From contig NZ_WMBB01000003.1 of assembly GCF_009708175.1 (NCBI RefSeq), positions 62,001 to 126,000 of the forward strand: 64,000 bases of DNA. The letters are read 5' to 3'. This DNA comes from Nocardia aurantiaca (lineage in GTDB: Bacteria > Actinomycetota > Actinomycetes > Mycobacteriales > Mycobacteriaceae). The notes beneath the pieces are model-generated. The model had not been told where the DNA came from. It ran no database searches and worked only from the letters and a program-made list of their open reading frames with translations. Numbering within the stretch: position 1 is the stretch's first letter; every line of letters starts with the position of its first letter. Positions 51,912-61,280 of the stretch are shown here, one piece after another. Both the position numbers and the translations under genes were made by a program.

Positions 51912-53417
51912 TCAGGTCGAGAACGGTGAGCCCGCACCCTCCGCCCGGGTCTGTCCCTCCCGCCCGGCGGCCGCCAGCGGCACCGCGACGTCCTCGAGCG
52001 CACGCCCCTCGGCGTCGACGGCCAGGAAGTAGGCGACCAGCCCGCCCGCGATCATGATCGCCGCACCGAGCAGATAGCCGAAGAACAGACGGACCGGATG
52101 GGAGCCGTCGCCGATCAGCGCACCGTAGATCACCGGCCCGAGCGCGCCGAAGCACTGTGCGATGGCGAAGAACACGGCGATCGCCTTCGCCCGCACCTCG
52201 AGCGGGAAGATCTCGCTCACCGTGAGATACGCCGAACTCGCGCCCGCCGAGGCGAAGAAGAAGATGACGCACCAGCAGGCCGTCTGTGTGATCGCGTTGA
52301 GGACCCCGGCGTAGAACAGGACCGCCGAGATCGCCAGCAGCATCCCGGACAGGATGTAGGTGCCCGAGATCATGCGGCGGCGGCCGATGGTGTCGAACAG
52401 ATGCCCGGTGGTGAGCGGCCCCACCAGGTTTCCGACCGCGAAGGCGATCAGGTAGAGGGGCGTGGAAGCCGACGGCACCCCGTAGAACTTGCCGAGCACC
52501 AGTGTGTAGGTGAAGAAGATCGCGTTGTACAGGAACGATTGGCTGATCATGAGACTCGCGCCGAGGATCGCGCGGCGCGGGTACTGACGGAACAGCACCC
52601 GGGTCAGGGCCACGTACCCGATGCGATCGGTGGGTTTCACGTCCATGGCGCGGGACTCGTCGACCGGCGGCAACCGCACACCGGTGGCCTCCACCTCGCG
52701 CTCGATCTCCTCGATCGACTCCTCGGCGGCGCGGGCCCGGCCGTGCATGATCTGCCATCGCGGGCTCTCCGGAAGATGACGGCGTACCAGCAGAATCACC
52801 AGGCCCAGCACCGGACCGATGAGGAAGCCGAGCCGCCAGCCCAGCGACAGACTCAGTTGATCGAGCAGGATGAAGGTGCCCAGGGTGCCGATAATCGCTC
52901 CGGCCCAATAGGTTCCGTTCACCGCGATATCGACTCGACCGCGATATCGGGCCGGAATCAGCTCGTCGATCGCGGAATTGATGGCCGCGTACTCACCGCC
53001 GATGCCGGTGCCCGCGACGAATCGGGTGACGTACAGGAAGATCACCCAGCCCGCGCTATTGCCCGATGTGACGGCGGTGAGCCCGCTTCCGAGCAGATAG
53101 ATGCCCAACGTGACCAGGAACAGCTTGCGCCGGCCCAGCCGATCCGAGAGGTTGCCGAACACCAGCGCCCCGACCACCTCGCCCGCCAGGTACACCGTCG
53201 CGATCAGGCCGACCGAGGTCGAAGACATGTGCAGCGTCTCGGGTTTGGTCAGGGTGTCGGCGACCGCGCCGGCCACCGTGATCTCGAGGCCGTCCAGAAT
53301 CCACGCCACCCCGAGCGCGACCACCAGCCGGGTGTGGAATCTCGACCACGGCAATCGATCGATCCGAGCGGGCACCAGGGTCCGCACCACGCCGCCTTCG
53401 TCGAGCACCTCCGCCAT
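51912..53417 (-). CDS. MFS transporter, sugar-porter/aromatic-acid type
   Basis: This 501-residue permease has twelve predicted membrane segments. Landmarks are GNLSDRLGRRKLFLV between TM2 and TM3, RFVAGTGIGGEYAAINSAIDELIPARYRGR after TM4, LPESPRWQIMHGRA after TM6, and DTIGRRR in the second half. It imports an unknown small molecule by proton symport. The position upstream of and in the same direction as hutH suggests uptake of a hut-related compound such as urocanate (inference). The ATG at 53417 is preferred over GTG 53420, with GGAG five bases before. Confidence 0.85.
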   Translation of the reverse strand: MAEVLDEGGVVRTLVPARIDRLPWSRFHTRLVVALGVAWILDGLEITVAGAVADTLTKPETLHMSSTSVGLIATVYLAGEVVGALVFGNLSDRLGRRKLFLVTLGIYLLGSGLTAVTSGNSAGWVIFLYVTRFVAGTGIGGEYAAINSAIDELIPARYRGRVDIAVNGTYWAGAIIGTLGTFILLDQLSLSLGWRLGFLIGPVLGLVILLVRRHLPESPRWQIMHGRARAAEESIEEIEREVEATGVRLPPVDESRAMDVKPTDRIGYVALTRVLFRQYPRRAILGASLMISQSFLYNAIFFTYTLVLGKFYGVPSASTPLYLIAFAVGNLVGPLTTGHLFDTIGRRRMISGTYILSGMLLAISAVLFYAGVLNAITQTACWCVIFFFASAGASSAYLTVSEIFPLEVRAKAIAVFFAIAQCFGALGPVIYGALIGDGSHPVRLFFGYLLGAAIMIAGGLVAYFLAVDAEGRALEDVAVPLAAAGREGQTRAEGAGSPFST

Positions 53418-53798
53418 CACGACTCCTGACTACGGTCCGCGTACTCTGTCTACCCACCCTGCGCCGGGGCAAACGATAACGCCGCCCGCGAGGGGCGCGG
53501 CTCGACTGCGGTAATGCGTGAAAGACCGCATCCCGGCCGTCCGATTCCCCGGACGCCGCCAGGCGAGCAGATGCTGTCCGCCCACCCGGATGCGGGTCTG
53601 CGGATCGCGCGAACCTCGGCACCGAGGTCGCCAAGGGGAAATGGCATGGGGCTGAATACGATCGACGAGTCCGGATGGGGCGCGAAGGTGCCCGATCGGC
53701 CGTCACCAGCCGTTATGCGTGTGACCAGCGGCCGGACGCGTACGGGCCCGGCTATTCGGCGATGAGTTTCTCGAACGCTATGGCTAGCATCGGCGTTC
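53418..53798. other. Divergent intergenic region between MFS and emb genes
   Basis: No gene is assigned. Several open frames cross it, but none has a ribosome site or family. It should contain the promoters of the MFS gene (minus) and the arabinosyltransferase gene (plus). No clear operator was found. Confidence 0.4.
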
Positions 53799-56700
53799 GT
53801 GCGTTCAGTTTCCGGGGGAGTTTTCTCAATTCGACTGATCGCCCTCGTGGCGGGGGTGCTCGGTTTCGTGCTGGCGGTGCTCACACCGCTGCTGCCGGTT
53901 CGGCAGGATCGGGCCGGTATCGATTGGCCCCAGGCGCAGGCGGCCCAGCTGACCGCCCCGCTGGTGGACTATGTGCCGCTGTCGATGGATGTGAGTGTGC
54001 CGTGCGCGGTGCTGCGGGATATGCCGAGCGGGACCGTGCTGTCGACGGTGCCCGCGCAGGCGCCGGGCGGCGCCGACAAGGGGCTGATCGCGCGCATCGA
54101 GGACAAGCCGGGGACCGGTCGCACGCTGTCGGTGACGCTGCGGAACATCCCGCTGCTCACCGCGTCCGTATTCGAAATGACCGGCGTCGGAACGGCTTCC
54201 GACCCGGCTATCACCTCACCGTCCGGCGTCGTCCCGCAGGGCGGAACCACACCGACCTCCGCACCCGGCATCATGCCTCCATCGGGAGGAAACCCCTTAC
54301 CCGGCGCGACGCCTCCGTCAGGTGCGAGCCCTGCGCCCGGGGCGACGCCCCCGTCAGGAGCGACCCCGCCGCCCGGTGCGGCCTCGCCATCGGGTGCGAG
54401 CCCTGCGCCCGGAGCGACTCAGCCGACGGGCTCGAACCCGGCGCGGGGTGCGACACCGCCACCCGGCGGCGCCCCGTCATCGGGTGCGACCCCGCCGGCC
54501 GGAGCCGCGCCGCCGCCCGGCAGCACACCGCCGCCCGGCAGCACACCGCCCGCTGATGCGCCGGCGCCGCCGTCGAGCGGCAATGACTCCGGGGGTACGG
54601 CGACCGGGCCCGGGACCGGGACCGGGCTGACCCCGAATCTGGCCCAGCACGGCGGTTGCGGTGCGCTCGTCGTGCATTCGGCCGCGGACGCCACCACCGC
54701 CGAGCTGACCGGGCTCGAAAGGCAGGACGGCACACCGTTGCGGACCACGCTCACGCAGGATGTGCGGCCGCAGATCGTCGGCGTGTACACCGACCTGGAC
54801 CGCACCCGGTTGCGTGGCGCCACGCTGCATGCCGAGGTGGATTCGCGGTTCTCGTCGAGCCCGAGTGCGCTGAAATCGGCGGCTACGGCGGGTGCGGTGC
54901 TGTGCACGCTGGTCGCGCTGGTCTGCCTGTACCTCATCGATGCCACGGACGGGCGGCGTCGGCGGCGATTCCTTCCGGCCCGCTGGTGGCGGTTCACGCG
55001 CACCGACGCCGTCGTGCTCGTGACGCTGGGTGCTTGGCATGTGATCGGGGCCAATACCTCCGATGACGGCTACATCCTCACCATGGCGCGGGTCTCCAGG
55101 TACGCCGGATACACCGCCAACTACTACCGCTGGTACGGCGTCGCCGAGGCGCCGTTCGGGTGGCCGTACGAACTGCTCGCGCAGATGACCCGCCTCACCG
55201 ATGCCGGCCTCTGGATGCGGATGCCCGCCTTGTCGGCCGGGGTGTTGTCCTGGTGGGTGATCAGCCGGGAAGTGTTGCCGCGCTTGGGTTCCCGGGTACG
55301 GATCGGTGCGGCGCCGAGATGGACCGCCGCGCTGGTCTTCCTGGCGTTGTGGCTGCCGTACAACAACGGCCTGCGACCGGAGCCGCTGATCGCCCTGGGC
55401 GCCGTGCTCACCTGGTGCTCCATCGAGCGCGCCATCGCGACCCGCCGCCTGCTGCCCGCCGCCGTGGCGGTGCTCATCGCGGCCTTCTCGCTGGCGGCCG
55501 GTCCCTCCGGATTGATCTGCCTGGCAGCCCTTTTCGCTGGTTCACGGCGGGTATTGCACATACTCATCGCGCAGGTCCGGGCCGAATCCGGCGGTCTGCT
55601 CGGCTATCTCGCGCGGATCACGCCCGTCCTGGCGGCGGGCACGCTGGTGCTGACGGTGGTCTTCGCCGATCAAACGCTCGCCTCGGTCGCGGAGGCGACG
55701 CGGGTCCGAAAGCTGGTGGGCCCCAACCTCTCCTGGCCAGACGAGCCGACTCGCTGGATCTCGCTGCTGTCGCTGACGCCGGACGGCTCGCTGTCGCGCC
55801 GCTTCGGCGTGCTCGCCATGCTGCTGTGCCTCGGAGTGTGCGTCGCGGTGGCGCTGCGCACGGGTGGGCGGATTCCGGACACCGCGCGCGGCCCGGTCGC
55901 CCGGGTTCTCGGCATCGCTGTCATGTCGCTGCTGCTCATGGCCTTCACACCGACCAAGTGGACCCACCACTTCGGCGTCTACGCCGGACTGGCGGGCGCG
56001 CTCGCGGCTGTGACGGCGGTCGCGGTGGGCGGCGATGCCGTTCGGCGGCGGTACCTGCGCTCGCTGTTCGCGGCGGCGGTGCTGTTCCTGGTGGCATTCT
56101 GCTTCACCGGTTCCAATGGCTGGTGGTACGTGTCCGGCTACGGCGTGCGCTGGCCGGATCGCGCGCCGCTGATCGGCAGCACGACCGTCGCCTCACTCAT
56201 CTTCGGTCCGGGCGCGCTGTGCCTGCTGGTGGCGGCCTGGCAGTACTACCGCGAGCCCTATCTCTCGTCCGGAAACGACAAGTCTTCCAACGTGTTCGAC
56301 CGTATCGCCCTCCGGCCGCTGACGGTCGCCGCCGCCCTGCTGGTGGCGTTCGAAGTCGCCACCATGGCCTCGGCCGCCTGGACGCAGTACCCCGCCTACT
56401 CGGTCGCGCTGTCGAATCTGCGTGCCCTGCAGGGCAAACCCTGCGCCATGGCCGATGACGTGCTGGTGGAGACCGAACCCGAGGACTCGCTCCTCCAGCC
56501 CTACACCGGCGCCGCGGCCGATGGACTCGCCGCTGACAACAGCGGCTTCACCGCCAACGGCGTCGGCGATCTCGCCCCCGAGGGCGGCGGCCCCGGTGGG
56601 GGCGGCCGCAAGCAGCCCACCACGCCGCCCGGCGGGGCCCCCGTCGACAAGCCCCAGGCCGAGGCCGGCATCAACGGCAGCACCGTGGCCCTCCCTTACG

Positions 56701-57512
56701 GCCTCGATCCCAAACGCACCCCGGTCCTGGGCAGCTATACCACCGCCCAGCCCCAGCCCGCCCATCTCACCACGCAGTGGTACCGCATGGATCTAGCTGC
56801 GGCCCAACAGGATTCCAGCTACCGAGTACTGGTCCTGACCGTCGCCGGCCGCATCGCGGGCGAGGAACAGGGTCACCGGATCGACGGCGCCCGGCTGCGC
56901 TTGGAGTTCGCCCACCGCACCGACGACGGCGCCATCCAGCCCCTGTCCACACTGGAAGCCCCCACCGTCGGTGGCGCCCCCGGCTGGCGCAACCTCCCCA
57001 TCCCCCTCGACCGAATCCCCGCACAGACCACTGCGATCCGCCTGGTCGCCAGCACCGACGACCCCACCGGGAAACAATGGCTGGCCCTCACCCCGCCGCG
57101 CCTGCCCCACCTCGCCACCCTCGACACGGTGGTCGGCCACGATGCCCCGGTCCTCACCGACTTCCACGTCGGCCTGGCCTTCCCCTGCCAACGCCCCCTC
57201 GGCCACCGCGACGGAGTCGCCCAACTTCCCACCTGGCGCATCCTCCCCGACAAACTCAACGCCCAGGTCTCCGAATCCTGGCAAGGCGACTCCGGCGGCG
57301 GCCCCCTGGGCTGGTCCACCCTCCTCCTCCGCTCCCGGACCATCCCCGCCTACCTCGACCATGACTGGACCCGGGACTGGGGCGAGCTCCAAAAGCTCAC
57401 CCCCTACGTCGAAACCCCGACCGCCCCGGTGACAGTCCGAGTCGAATCCCGTTGGGGCTGGGTCGACGACACTCCCATCAAGGCCGCCCCCGACCCCGCC
57501 CAGAGCCACTAG
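53799..57512 (+). CDS. Emb-family arabinosyltransferase with Pro-rich insertion
   Basis: The protein has 1237 residues and belongs to the EmbA/B/C family, which transfers arabinose from decaprenylphosphoryl-arabinose in arabinogalactan or lipoarabinomannan synthesis. Order: signal anchor (about 10-30), extracytoplasmic N-terminal domain (to about 355), a multi-spanning GT-C core (about 360-880) with NTSDDGYILTMARVSRYAGYTANYYRWYGVAEAPFGWPYELLA (conserved loop with the acidic pair), and a C-terminal carbohydrate-binding domain (about 890-1237). Residues about 130-275 are Pro/Ser/Thr/Gly/Ala-rich repeats, which account for its extra length. The GTG at 53799 is used; GGGGGAG lies 15 bases inside the gene, so the true start could be downstream. 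It is convergent with the mycolyltransferase gene. Confidence 0.9.
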   Translation: MRSVSGGVFSIRLIALVAGVLGFVLAVLTPLLPVRQDRAGIDWPQAQAAQLTAPLVDYVPLSMDVSVPCAVLRDMPSGTVLSTVPAQAPGGADKGLIARIEDKPGTGRTLSVTLRNIPLLTASVFEMTGVGTASDPAITSPSGVVPQGGTTPTSAPGIMPPSGGNPLPGATPPSGASPAPGATPPSGATPPPGAASPSGASPAPGATQPTGSNPARGATPPPGGAPSSGATPPAGAAPPPGSTPPPGSTPPADAPAPPSSGNDSGGTATGPGTGTGLTPNLAQHGGCGALVVHSAADATTAELTGLERQDGTPLRTTLTQDVRPQIVGVYTDLDRTRLRGATLHAEVDSRFSSSPSALKSAATAGAVLCTLVALVCLYLIDATDGRRRRRFLPARWWRFTRTDAVVLVTLGAWHVIGANTSDDGYILTMARVSRYAGYTANYYRWYGVAEAPFGWPYELLAQMTRLTDAGLWMRMPALSAGVLSWWVISREVLPRLGSRVRIGAAPRWTAALVFLALWLPYNNGLRPEPLIALGAVLTWCSIERAIATRRLLPAAVAVLIAAFSLAAGPSGLICLAALFAGSRRVLHILIAQVRAESGGLLGYLARITPVLAAGTLVLTVVFADQTLASVAEATRVRKLVGPNLSWPDEPTRWISLLSLTPDGSLSRRFGVLAMLLCLGVCVAVALRTGGRIPDTARGPVARVLGIAVMSLLLMAFTPTKWTHHFGVYAGLAGALAAVTAVAVGGDAVRRRYLRSLFAAAVLFLVAFCFTGSNGWWYVSGYGVRWPDRAPLIGSTTVASLIFGPGALCLLVAAWQYYREPYLSSGNDKSSNVFDRIALRPLTVAAALLVAFEVATMASAAWTQYPAYSVALSNLRALQGKPCAMADDVLVETEPEDSLLQPYTGAAADGLAADNSGFTANGVGDLAPEGGGPGGGGRKQPTTPPGGAPVDKPQAEAGINGSTVALPYGLDPKRTPVLGSYTTAQPQPAHLTTQWYRMDLAAAQQDSSYRVLVLTVAGRIAGEEQGHRIDGARLRLEFAHRTDDGAIQPLSTLEAPTVGGAPGWRNLPIPLDRIPAQTTAIRLVASTDDPTGKQWLALTPPRLPHLATLDTVVGHDAPVLTDFHVGLAFPCQRPLGHRDGVAQLPTWRILPDKLNAQVSESWQGDSGGGPLGWSTLLLRSRTIPAYLDHDWTRDWGELQKLTPYVETPTAPVTVRVESRWGWVDDTPIKAAPDPAQSH
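54185..54610 (+). repeat. In-frame Pro-rich repeat insertion in the emb gene
   Basis: Degenerate 18-24 base units encode GATPPSGASPAPGAT- and PPPGSTPP-like peptides in the emb frame, from residue about 130 to 271. Multiple near-identical copies (for example GSTPPPGSTPP) suggest slippage. Confidence 0.8.
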
Positions 57513-57649
57513 ACGAGCTGGTGGCGGCGCGACGTCGGGAGAGGGTTTCGGGTGAGCGTCACGATCTCCGCGTCATTGCTCATTACGTGATCATCGCCGG
57601 GATCGGCTGTGCCGCGACATAATTCGAGCAGCGGACCTGCACGAAAATG

Positions 57650-57686
57650 GATCCGCCGCCGCCCGGGTGACGGGCGACGGCGGATC
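57650..57686. terminator. Bidirectional terminator between emb and mycolyltransferase genes
   Basis: A 16-bp stem (57650-57665 with 57671-57686) with one mismatch and a 5-base loop. ATTTTCG follows on the minus strand and TTTCG on the plus strand. It lies 16 bases past the mycolyltransferase stop. Confidence 0.8.
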
Positions 57687-57701
57687 TTTCGATTGCCGCT
57701 G

Positions 57702-58838
57702 TCAGTTCTGTGGGCCGGGGGCCGGGCCACCGGCGGGCTGTTCGCCGTTCGGGGGCTGGCCGCCGCCGGGGCCGTCGGCGGGAGGCTGGGCGGGCTGGAC
57801 GCCGGGGGGCAGCGGCTTGCCGATGTGCTGGGCGATATCGGGGAGCATGCGGTTGGCCACCTGCTCCCAGTTGCCCCAATTGTGGACGCCGATGCTCGGG
57901 AAGTCGTAGCTGACGTTGTCGTAGCCCAGGTCCTGCAGGCGCGCCTGGAAGGCCTTGGTGTTGGCGAGGGCGATGCCCTCGAGCGGCATGCCCTGGATGA
58001 CCGCGTCGGCCGAGGACAGGTCCTGCTGGGCCGGGACGGCGCTGCCCGCGGCGATGTAGAGGCGGGTGTTGTTGCCGATCAGCTTCTGCGCGAAGCCGTA
58101 CGGGTCCATGCGCTGCCATTTGGCGCTGCCCGCGGCCGCCATGGAGTCGATGTTGTAGCCACCGGCGGCCAGCAGGGCCAGGCGCAGCGCGTCGCGCATG
58201 CCGGGCGCGGACATGTACAGGTAGCCCGACAGCGAGCCGGCGTAGTTGAACTGGTCCGGGTGGTAGGCGGCCATCAGCAGGGCCGCGCTGCCGCCGCTGG
58301 ACAGCCCGAAGATGCCATTGCGAGAGTCGCTGAACCCCAGACGATCCCGCAGGGCGTCGCGCAGGTTCTGGGTGAGGAAGGTCTCCCACTGGTAGGTGTA
58401 GGACTTGCCGGAGGTCTCGTCCCAGCCCGCGACCGCCGAACCGGAATCCCGGCTCGGGAACAGCGAGGCGTCGGGATTGACGCCGCCGAAGCTGCTCGGA
58501 GCGTCCCAGTCCTGGTAGAAGCTGGACTCACCGCCGACCGGCATCACCACATTGATATTGAACTTGGCCAGCGCCGCCGGGATGCTGGTGTGAATCTCCC
58601 AGCCGTTGTAGTCGTTCTGCGCGCGTTCGCCGTCGAGGAGGTACACCACCCGGTCGGTATTGCCGTCCGCGGCCCGCACGATCCGGGACTTGATCGAACC
58701 CATGCTGGAGTCGACATAGAAGTCGAACGCATTCGGATTCGTGTCCGCCGTGGCCGGTCCGGTCGTCATGGCCCCGAATGGCAACAAGGCGGCCACCGCG
58801 GCTCCCACCAGGCCCCGCTTGGCCCATCCACCCCGCAT
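57702..58838 (-). CDS. Antigen-85-type mycolyltransferase
   Basis: The protein has 378 residues with a signal peptide (about 1-31). The alpha/beta-hydrolase core has the nucleophile S180 in FGLSSGGSAALLMA and the catalytic histidine H319 in GVHNWGNWE, with DYNGW and GGESSFYQDW as substrate-site landmarks. It fits the antigen 85 family, which moves mycolic acids between trehalose monomycolate and arabinogalactan or another trehalose. The final 45 residues are a Pro/Gly/Gln-rich tail (PPGVQPAQPPADGPGGG). It ends at the bidirectional terminator shared with emb. Confidence 0.9.
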   Translation of the reverse strand: MRGGWAKRGLVGAAVAALLPFGAMTTGPATADTNPNAFDFYVDSSMGSIKSRIVRAADGNTDRVVYLLDGERAQNDYNGWEIHTSIPAALAKFNINVVMPVGGESSFYQDWDAPSSFGGVNPDASLFPSRDSGSAVAGWDETSGKSYTYQWETFLTQNLRDALRDRLGFSDSRNGIFGLSSGGSAALLMAAYHPDQFNYAGSLSGYLYMSAPGMRDALRLALLAAGGYNIDSMAAAGSAKWQRMDPYGFAQKLIGNNTRLYIAAGSAVPAQQDLSSADAVIQGMPLEGIALANTKAFQARLQDLGYDNVSYDFPSIGVHNWGNWEQVANRMLPDIAQHIGKPLPPGVQPAQPPADGPGGGQPPNGEQPAGGPAPGPQN

Positions 58839-59040
58839 ATCCTGTTATTGCCTTTCCGCTCCACGGCCGCACCACGGCCGCACCCCTCGATCCTCCCCCG
58901 CTCCCCTGTTCCCGGCGCGGCGGTTCGCCGAGCAGCATATCCGCTGCCGCGGGGTCCGGTCTCCCCGAATCCGATTGCGGCCCAGACAGCTGATGCGACA
59001 ACCTCTTGACCAGCCGCTGCGGGGAGCGGAGAGTGAACCG

Positions 59041-59289
59041 ATGCGCACCATGGCCGAAGAGCTCAGTCCAGCTCCCACTGAGGGTTTCGAACGCGTGGGC
59101 GCGGTGGAGCTGCGATTGACCCCGATGGGCGCCGCTGACATTCACGGCTCGATCGATGAAATAGCCTGCGCCGCAGCGGCAATTGGCGGCGAGTACTTCT
59201 CTGTGAATGATTCCATGGGTTCGCGGATCACCGCGACGGTGTACCGCCGCACGCGGCGGCCGAGCCGGTGGCGGTGCAGGCGGCGGTAA
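59041..59289 (+). CDS. Small protein with a DUF1471-like (YdgH/BhsA) pattern
   Basis: The protein has 82 residues. Residues 12-70 read GFERVGAVELRLTPMGAADIHGSIDEIACAAAAIGGEYFSVNDSMGSRITATVYR. This follows the pattern of DUF1471, in which a helix is followed by GA-YF-I and a final ATxYR strand. Enteric relatives are periplasmic stress proteins, but this one has no visible signal peptide. The last 14 residues are nearly all Arg. GGAGAG lies 8-9 bases before the ATG. A shorter start, MAEEL, is three codons on. Confidence 0.55.
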   Translation: MRTMAEELSPAPTEGFERVGAVELRLTPMGAADIHGSIDEIACAAAAIGGEYFSVNDSMGSRITATVYRRTRRPSRWRCRRR

Positions 59290-59511
59290 GCACGCGCATG
59301 GCGCCGCACTTCAGATGGTGAACCTTCGTGAGAACGAGCCACTCTCGGATCGCGTGGGGCCGCGTCCATCGACCCCACCAGATAGCCGAGCAGATCGGCG
59401 ACACCTCCGCGTCGCAATGATTCGTTAGGCGACCCGGAAGATTTCTCGCGAAGGCTGGCATCGTGAATGGTTCGGTCCCACGGGGACCGAACACCGGCGA
59501 AGGGGGCACGG

Positions 59512-60201
59512 ATGGAAGCGGCGGTACTCGTCCTCGGCGTGTTGATCGGCATTCCGCTGATGCTGCTGGCGGTGCTGCTGCCCATAGCGGTTCTCGCCGA
59601 GCGGGATCGAAAGAGACGACTGCACGAGTGGGCCAAGGCGAACGGCTGGACGTTCCAGGAACGATCGTCCGCGCCCTGGACCACGCGGCTGCCCGGCCGC
59701 AATCGCCGCGGCCTCGGGGTCACCCTGACCGGAATCGTGAACGGGCGCTGGGTGACCGTGGCCGAATACCGCTACGAAACCACGTCGAGCACAGGCGAAT
59801 CCACGACTGCCAAGACCCACCGCTACATCGCCGTGCTGGTGCTGCTGGACCGAGCGCATCCGTCACTCGCGGTGCGCGAGCGCGGAATGATGTCGCAGTT
59901 CGGGAGGGCGCTGTTCGGCGACAAGCCGACCGCGACCGGCAATGTCATGTTCGACGCCCGGTTCCGCATCGACGCCGCGGATGCGGGATACGCCAAGGCC
60001 ATGGTCGGCCCACATCTGGTCGCCGCGCACATCGCGGGCGCGGTGCCGCAGTGGAGCCTGGTCGGCAACGAGCTGCTCGGCTTCACCCCGGCGGGAAAGC
60101 TGAAGGATCCGAACCTGATTCCCTGGTACGCCGGACAGCTCTCGCGCGTGGCCGATCTGCTCGGTCCGGTCGATTTCGCCGCCGGCCCCGGACCCCGCTA
60201 A
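59512..60201 (+). CDS. Single-pass membrane protein of unknown function
   Basis: The protein has 229 residues with one N-terminal membrane helix (about 4-28) followed by a basic ERDRKRRLHEWAKANGWTF, so the bulk is probably cytoplasmic. The rest contains an antiparallel strand pattern (GVTLTGIVNGRWVTVAEYRYET) and LARFG-like loops, with no recognised motif. It resembles many actinomycete proteins annotated only as hypothetical. The ATG at 59512 follows AGGGGGCACGG. It overlaps the convergent gene at 60198 by four bases. Confidence 0.7.
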   Translation: MEAAVLVLGVLIGIPLMLLAVLLPIAVLAERDRKRRLHEWAKANGWTFQERSSAPWTTRLPGRNRRGLGVTLTGIVNGRWVTVAEYRYETTSSTGESTTAKTHRYIAVLVLLDRAHPSLAVRERGMMSQFGRALFGDKPTATGNVMFDARFRIDAADAGYAKAMVGPHLVAAHIAGAVPQWSLVGNELLGFTPAGKLKDPNLIPWYAGQLSRVADLLGPVDFAAGPGPR

Positions 60202-60572
60202 TCGTCTCCGCCGCCCGCGGATTCGCCCACGACCGTCGATTCGACGGTGAACGCGGCGCTGCGGCCGCGCGCGTCCAGGCGGCCATCGCCCCAGCTGGCG
60301 CTGCCGTAGGCGTCGATATCGATCGCATACGCGCCCGCGGGCAGTGCCTCGGGCAGCTGGATGGAGGTCCGGTCCTGCCAGTCGACCAGTCCCAGATACG
60401 TCCGGCACGGCCGGGATCCGAGAGCCACCAGGAAGATTCGCGCGGACTCGAACCGCTTGCGCACCGCCGCGTCCACCGACCAGCCCACGCCCAGCGACCG
60501 ATGCGCCGCATCGGTGAAATCGACGGTGACGCGCAGCGCCGACCGCTCCTCGAGTCCTGTCCGGATCCGCAC
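60198..60572 (-). CDS. Hypothetical protein, 124 residues
   Basis: The protein has 124 residues with a beta-rich pattern (LRVTVDFTDAAHRSLGVGW, SARIFLVALGSRPCRTYLGLVDW, YAIDIDAYGSASWGDGRLD). No signal peptide or membrane segment is visible. The GTG at 60572 follows GAGGAGGCAGCC, a strong ribosome site. I do not recognise the family. Confidence 0.6.
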   Translation of the reverse strand: MRIRTGLEERSALRVTVDFTDAAHRSLGVGWSVDAAVRKRFESARIFLVALGSRPCRTYLGLVDWQDRTSIQLPEALPAGAYAIDIDAYGSASWGDGRLDARGRSAAFTVESTVVGESAGGGDD

Positions 60573-60676
60573 GGCTGCCTCCTCGAGACGTCCTATCCGT
60601 CATCCAGGCTGGCATGGACGCCGCGGCGAGGCAATGCGAATCGGGCCGGTCAGCCGTGCCGGATTGCGCCCTCGAG

Positions 60677-60844
60677 CTACGCCGTGACCTGCGCGGGATC
60701 GTCGGCGAAATACACCTGGTCCGCCAGCGGCGCCGGCAGGAAGCCCTCGGACTCCGTACGCTCGAACTGGGTCAGCAGCCCGTCGTAGACAGCTCCGCGA
60801 ACTCCCGCGTGCCGCGTATGGCGCTCGCCGAGGTCGGGGGCCAC
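60677..60844 (-). pseudogene. Possible C-terminal remnant of a LOG-family protein
   Basis: From GTG 60844 a 55-codon frame reads AVYDGLLTQFERTESEGFL, then ADQVYFADDPAQVTA and a stop. This resembles the last helix-strand part of LOG/lysine-decarboxylase-like nucleotide-binding proteins (Y-D-x-LL-x-F-x4-x-EGFL ... ADDP). No N-terminal part is present upstream; the sequence there is unlike the family. The call is weak. Confidence 0.3.
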
Positions 60845-60871
60845 CGTATCGCCAGTCGGCGGGCGCGCGGC

Positions 60872-61225
60872 TCAGACCTTGTCGTCGAGCGTGACACGCA
60901 CGCAGACGCGGCCGTTGTCGCGCTGCGTCACCGCGTGACCGGTGCGGTCGACGCCGTTCAGGCGCAGCGAAATCGGCGCGCCCGCACCCTGGAAATTGCG
61001 CCACCAGTTCTTCTTGTCCGGCATGGCGACGCCGATGACGAGCTCGTCCCCCGAGCGCCAGTAGTTGACCGGGGTGGAGAAGGTCTTGCCCGAGCGCCGA
61101 CCGGTATAGGCGATGACGACGAACCCGCGGCCCATGATCGGGCCGATCACCGGCAGCTTGGTCAGCGCCACCACACCGGCATTGGCCACGCTCACCATGT
61201 GTGCCACAACATTTTTCAGTGCCAT
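60872..61225 (-). CDS. Ddn-type (deazaflavin/F420-dependent) nitroreductase-family protein
   Basis: The protein has 117 residues. VIAYTGRRSGKTFSTPVNYWRSGDELVIGVAMPDKKNWWRNFQG shows the split-barrel Ddn pattern: Gly-Arg-Lys/Arg-Ser-Gly-Lys and Trp-Trp-Arg-Asn motifs that bind F420 phosphate and ring. Compared with the copy at 45318 it lacks the Y-I-R motif and is shorter at the end. The first 25 residues are a hydrophobic helix. The ATG at 61225 follows AAGGAGGGCAC. Substrate unknown. Confidence 0.82.
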   Translation of the reverse strand: MALKNVVAHMVSVANAGVVALTKLPVIGPIMGRGFVVIAYTGRRSGKTFSTPVNYWRSGDELVIGVAMPDKKNWWRNFQGAGAPISLRLNGVDRTGHAVTQRDNGRVCVRVTLDDKV

Positions 61226-61280
61226 GTGCCCTCCTTGTCAGGGCACGGTAACAGCCCGGGGCCGAACCCTCGGCCAGCGG

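Noticed and set aside
54185..54610. Second repeat block that could suggest a CRISPR or rearrangement
   Set aside because: It is in frame with the emb gene and codes for a Pro/Ser-rich insertion; there are no spacers.
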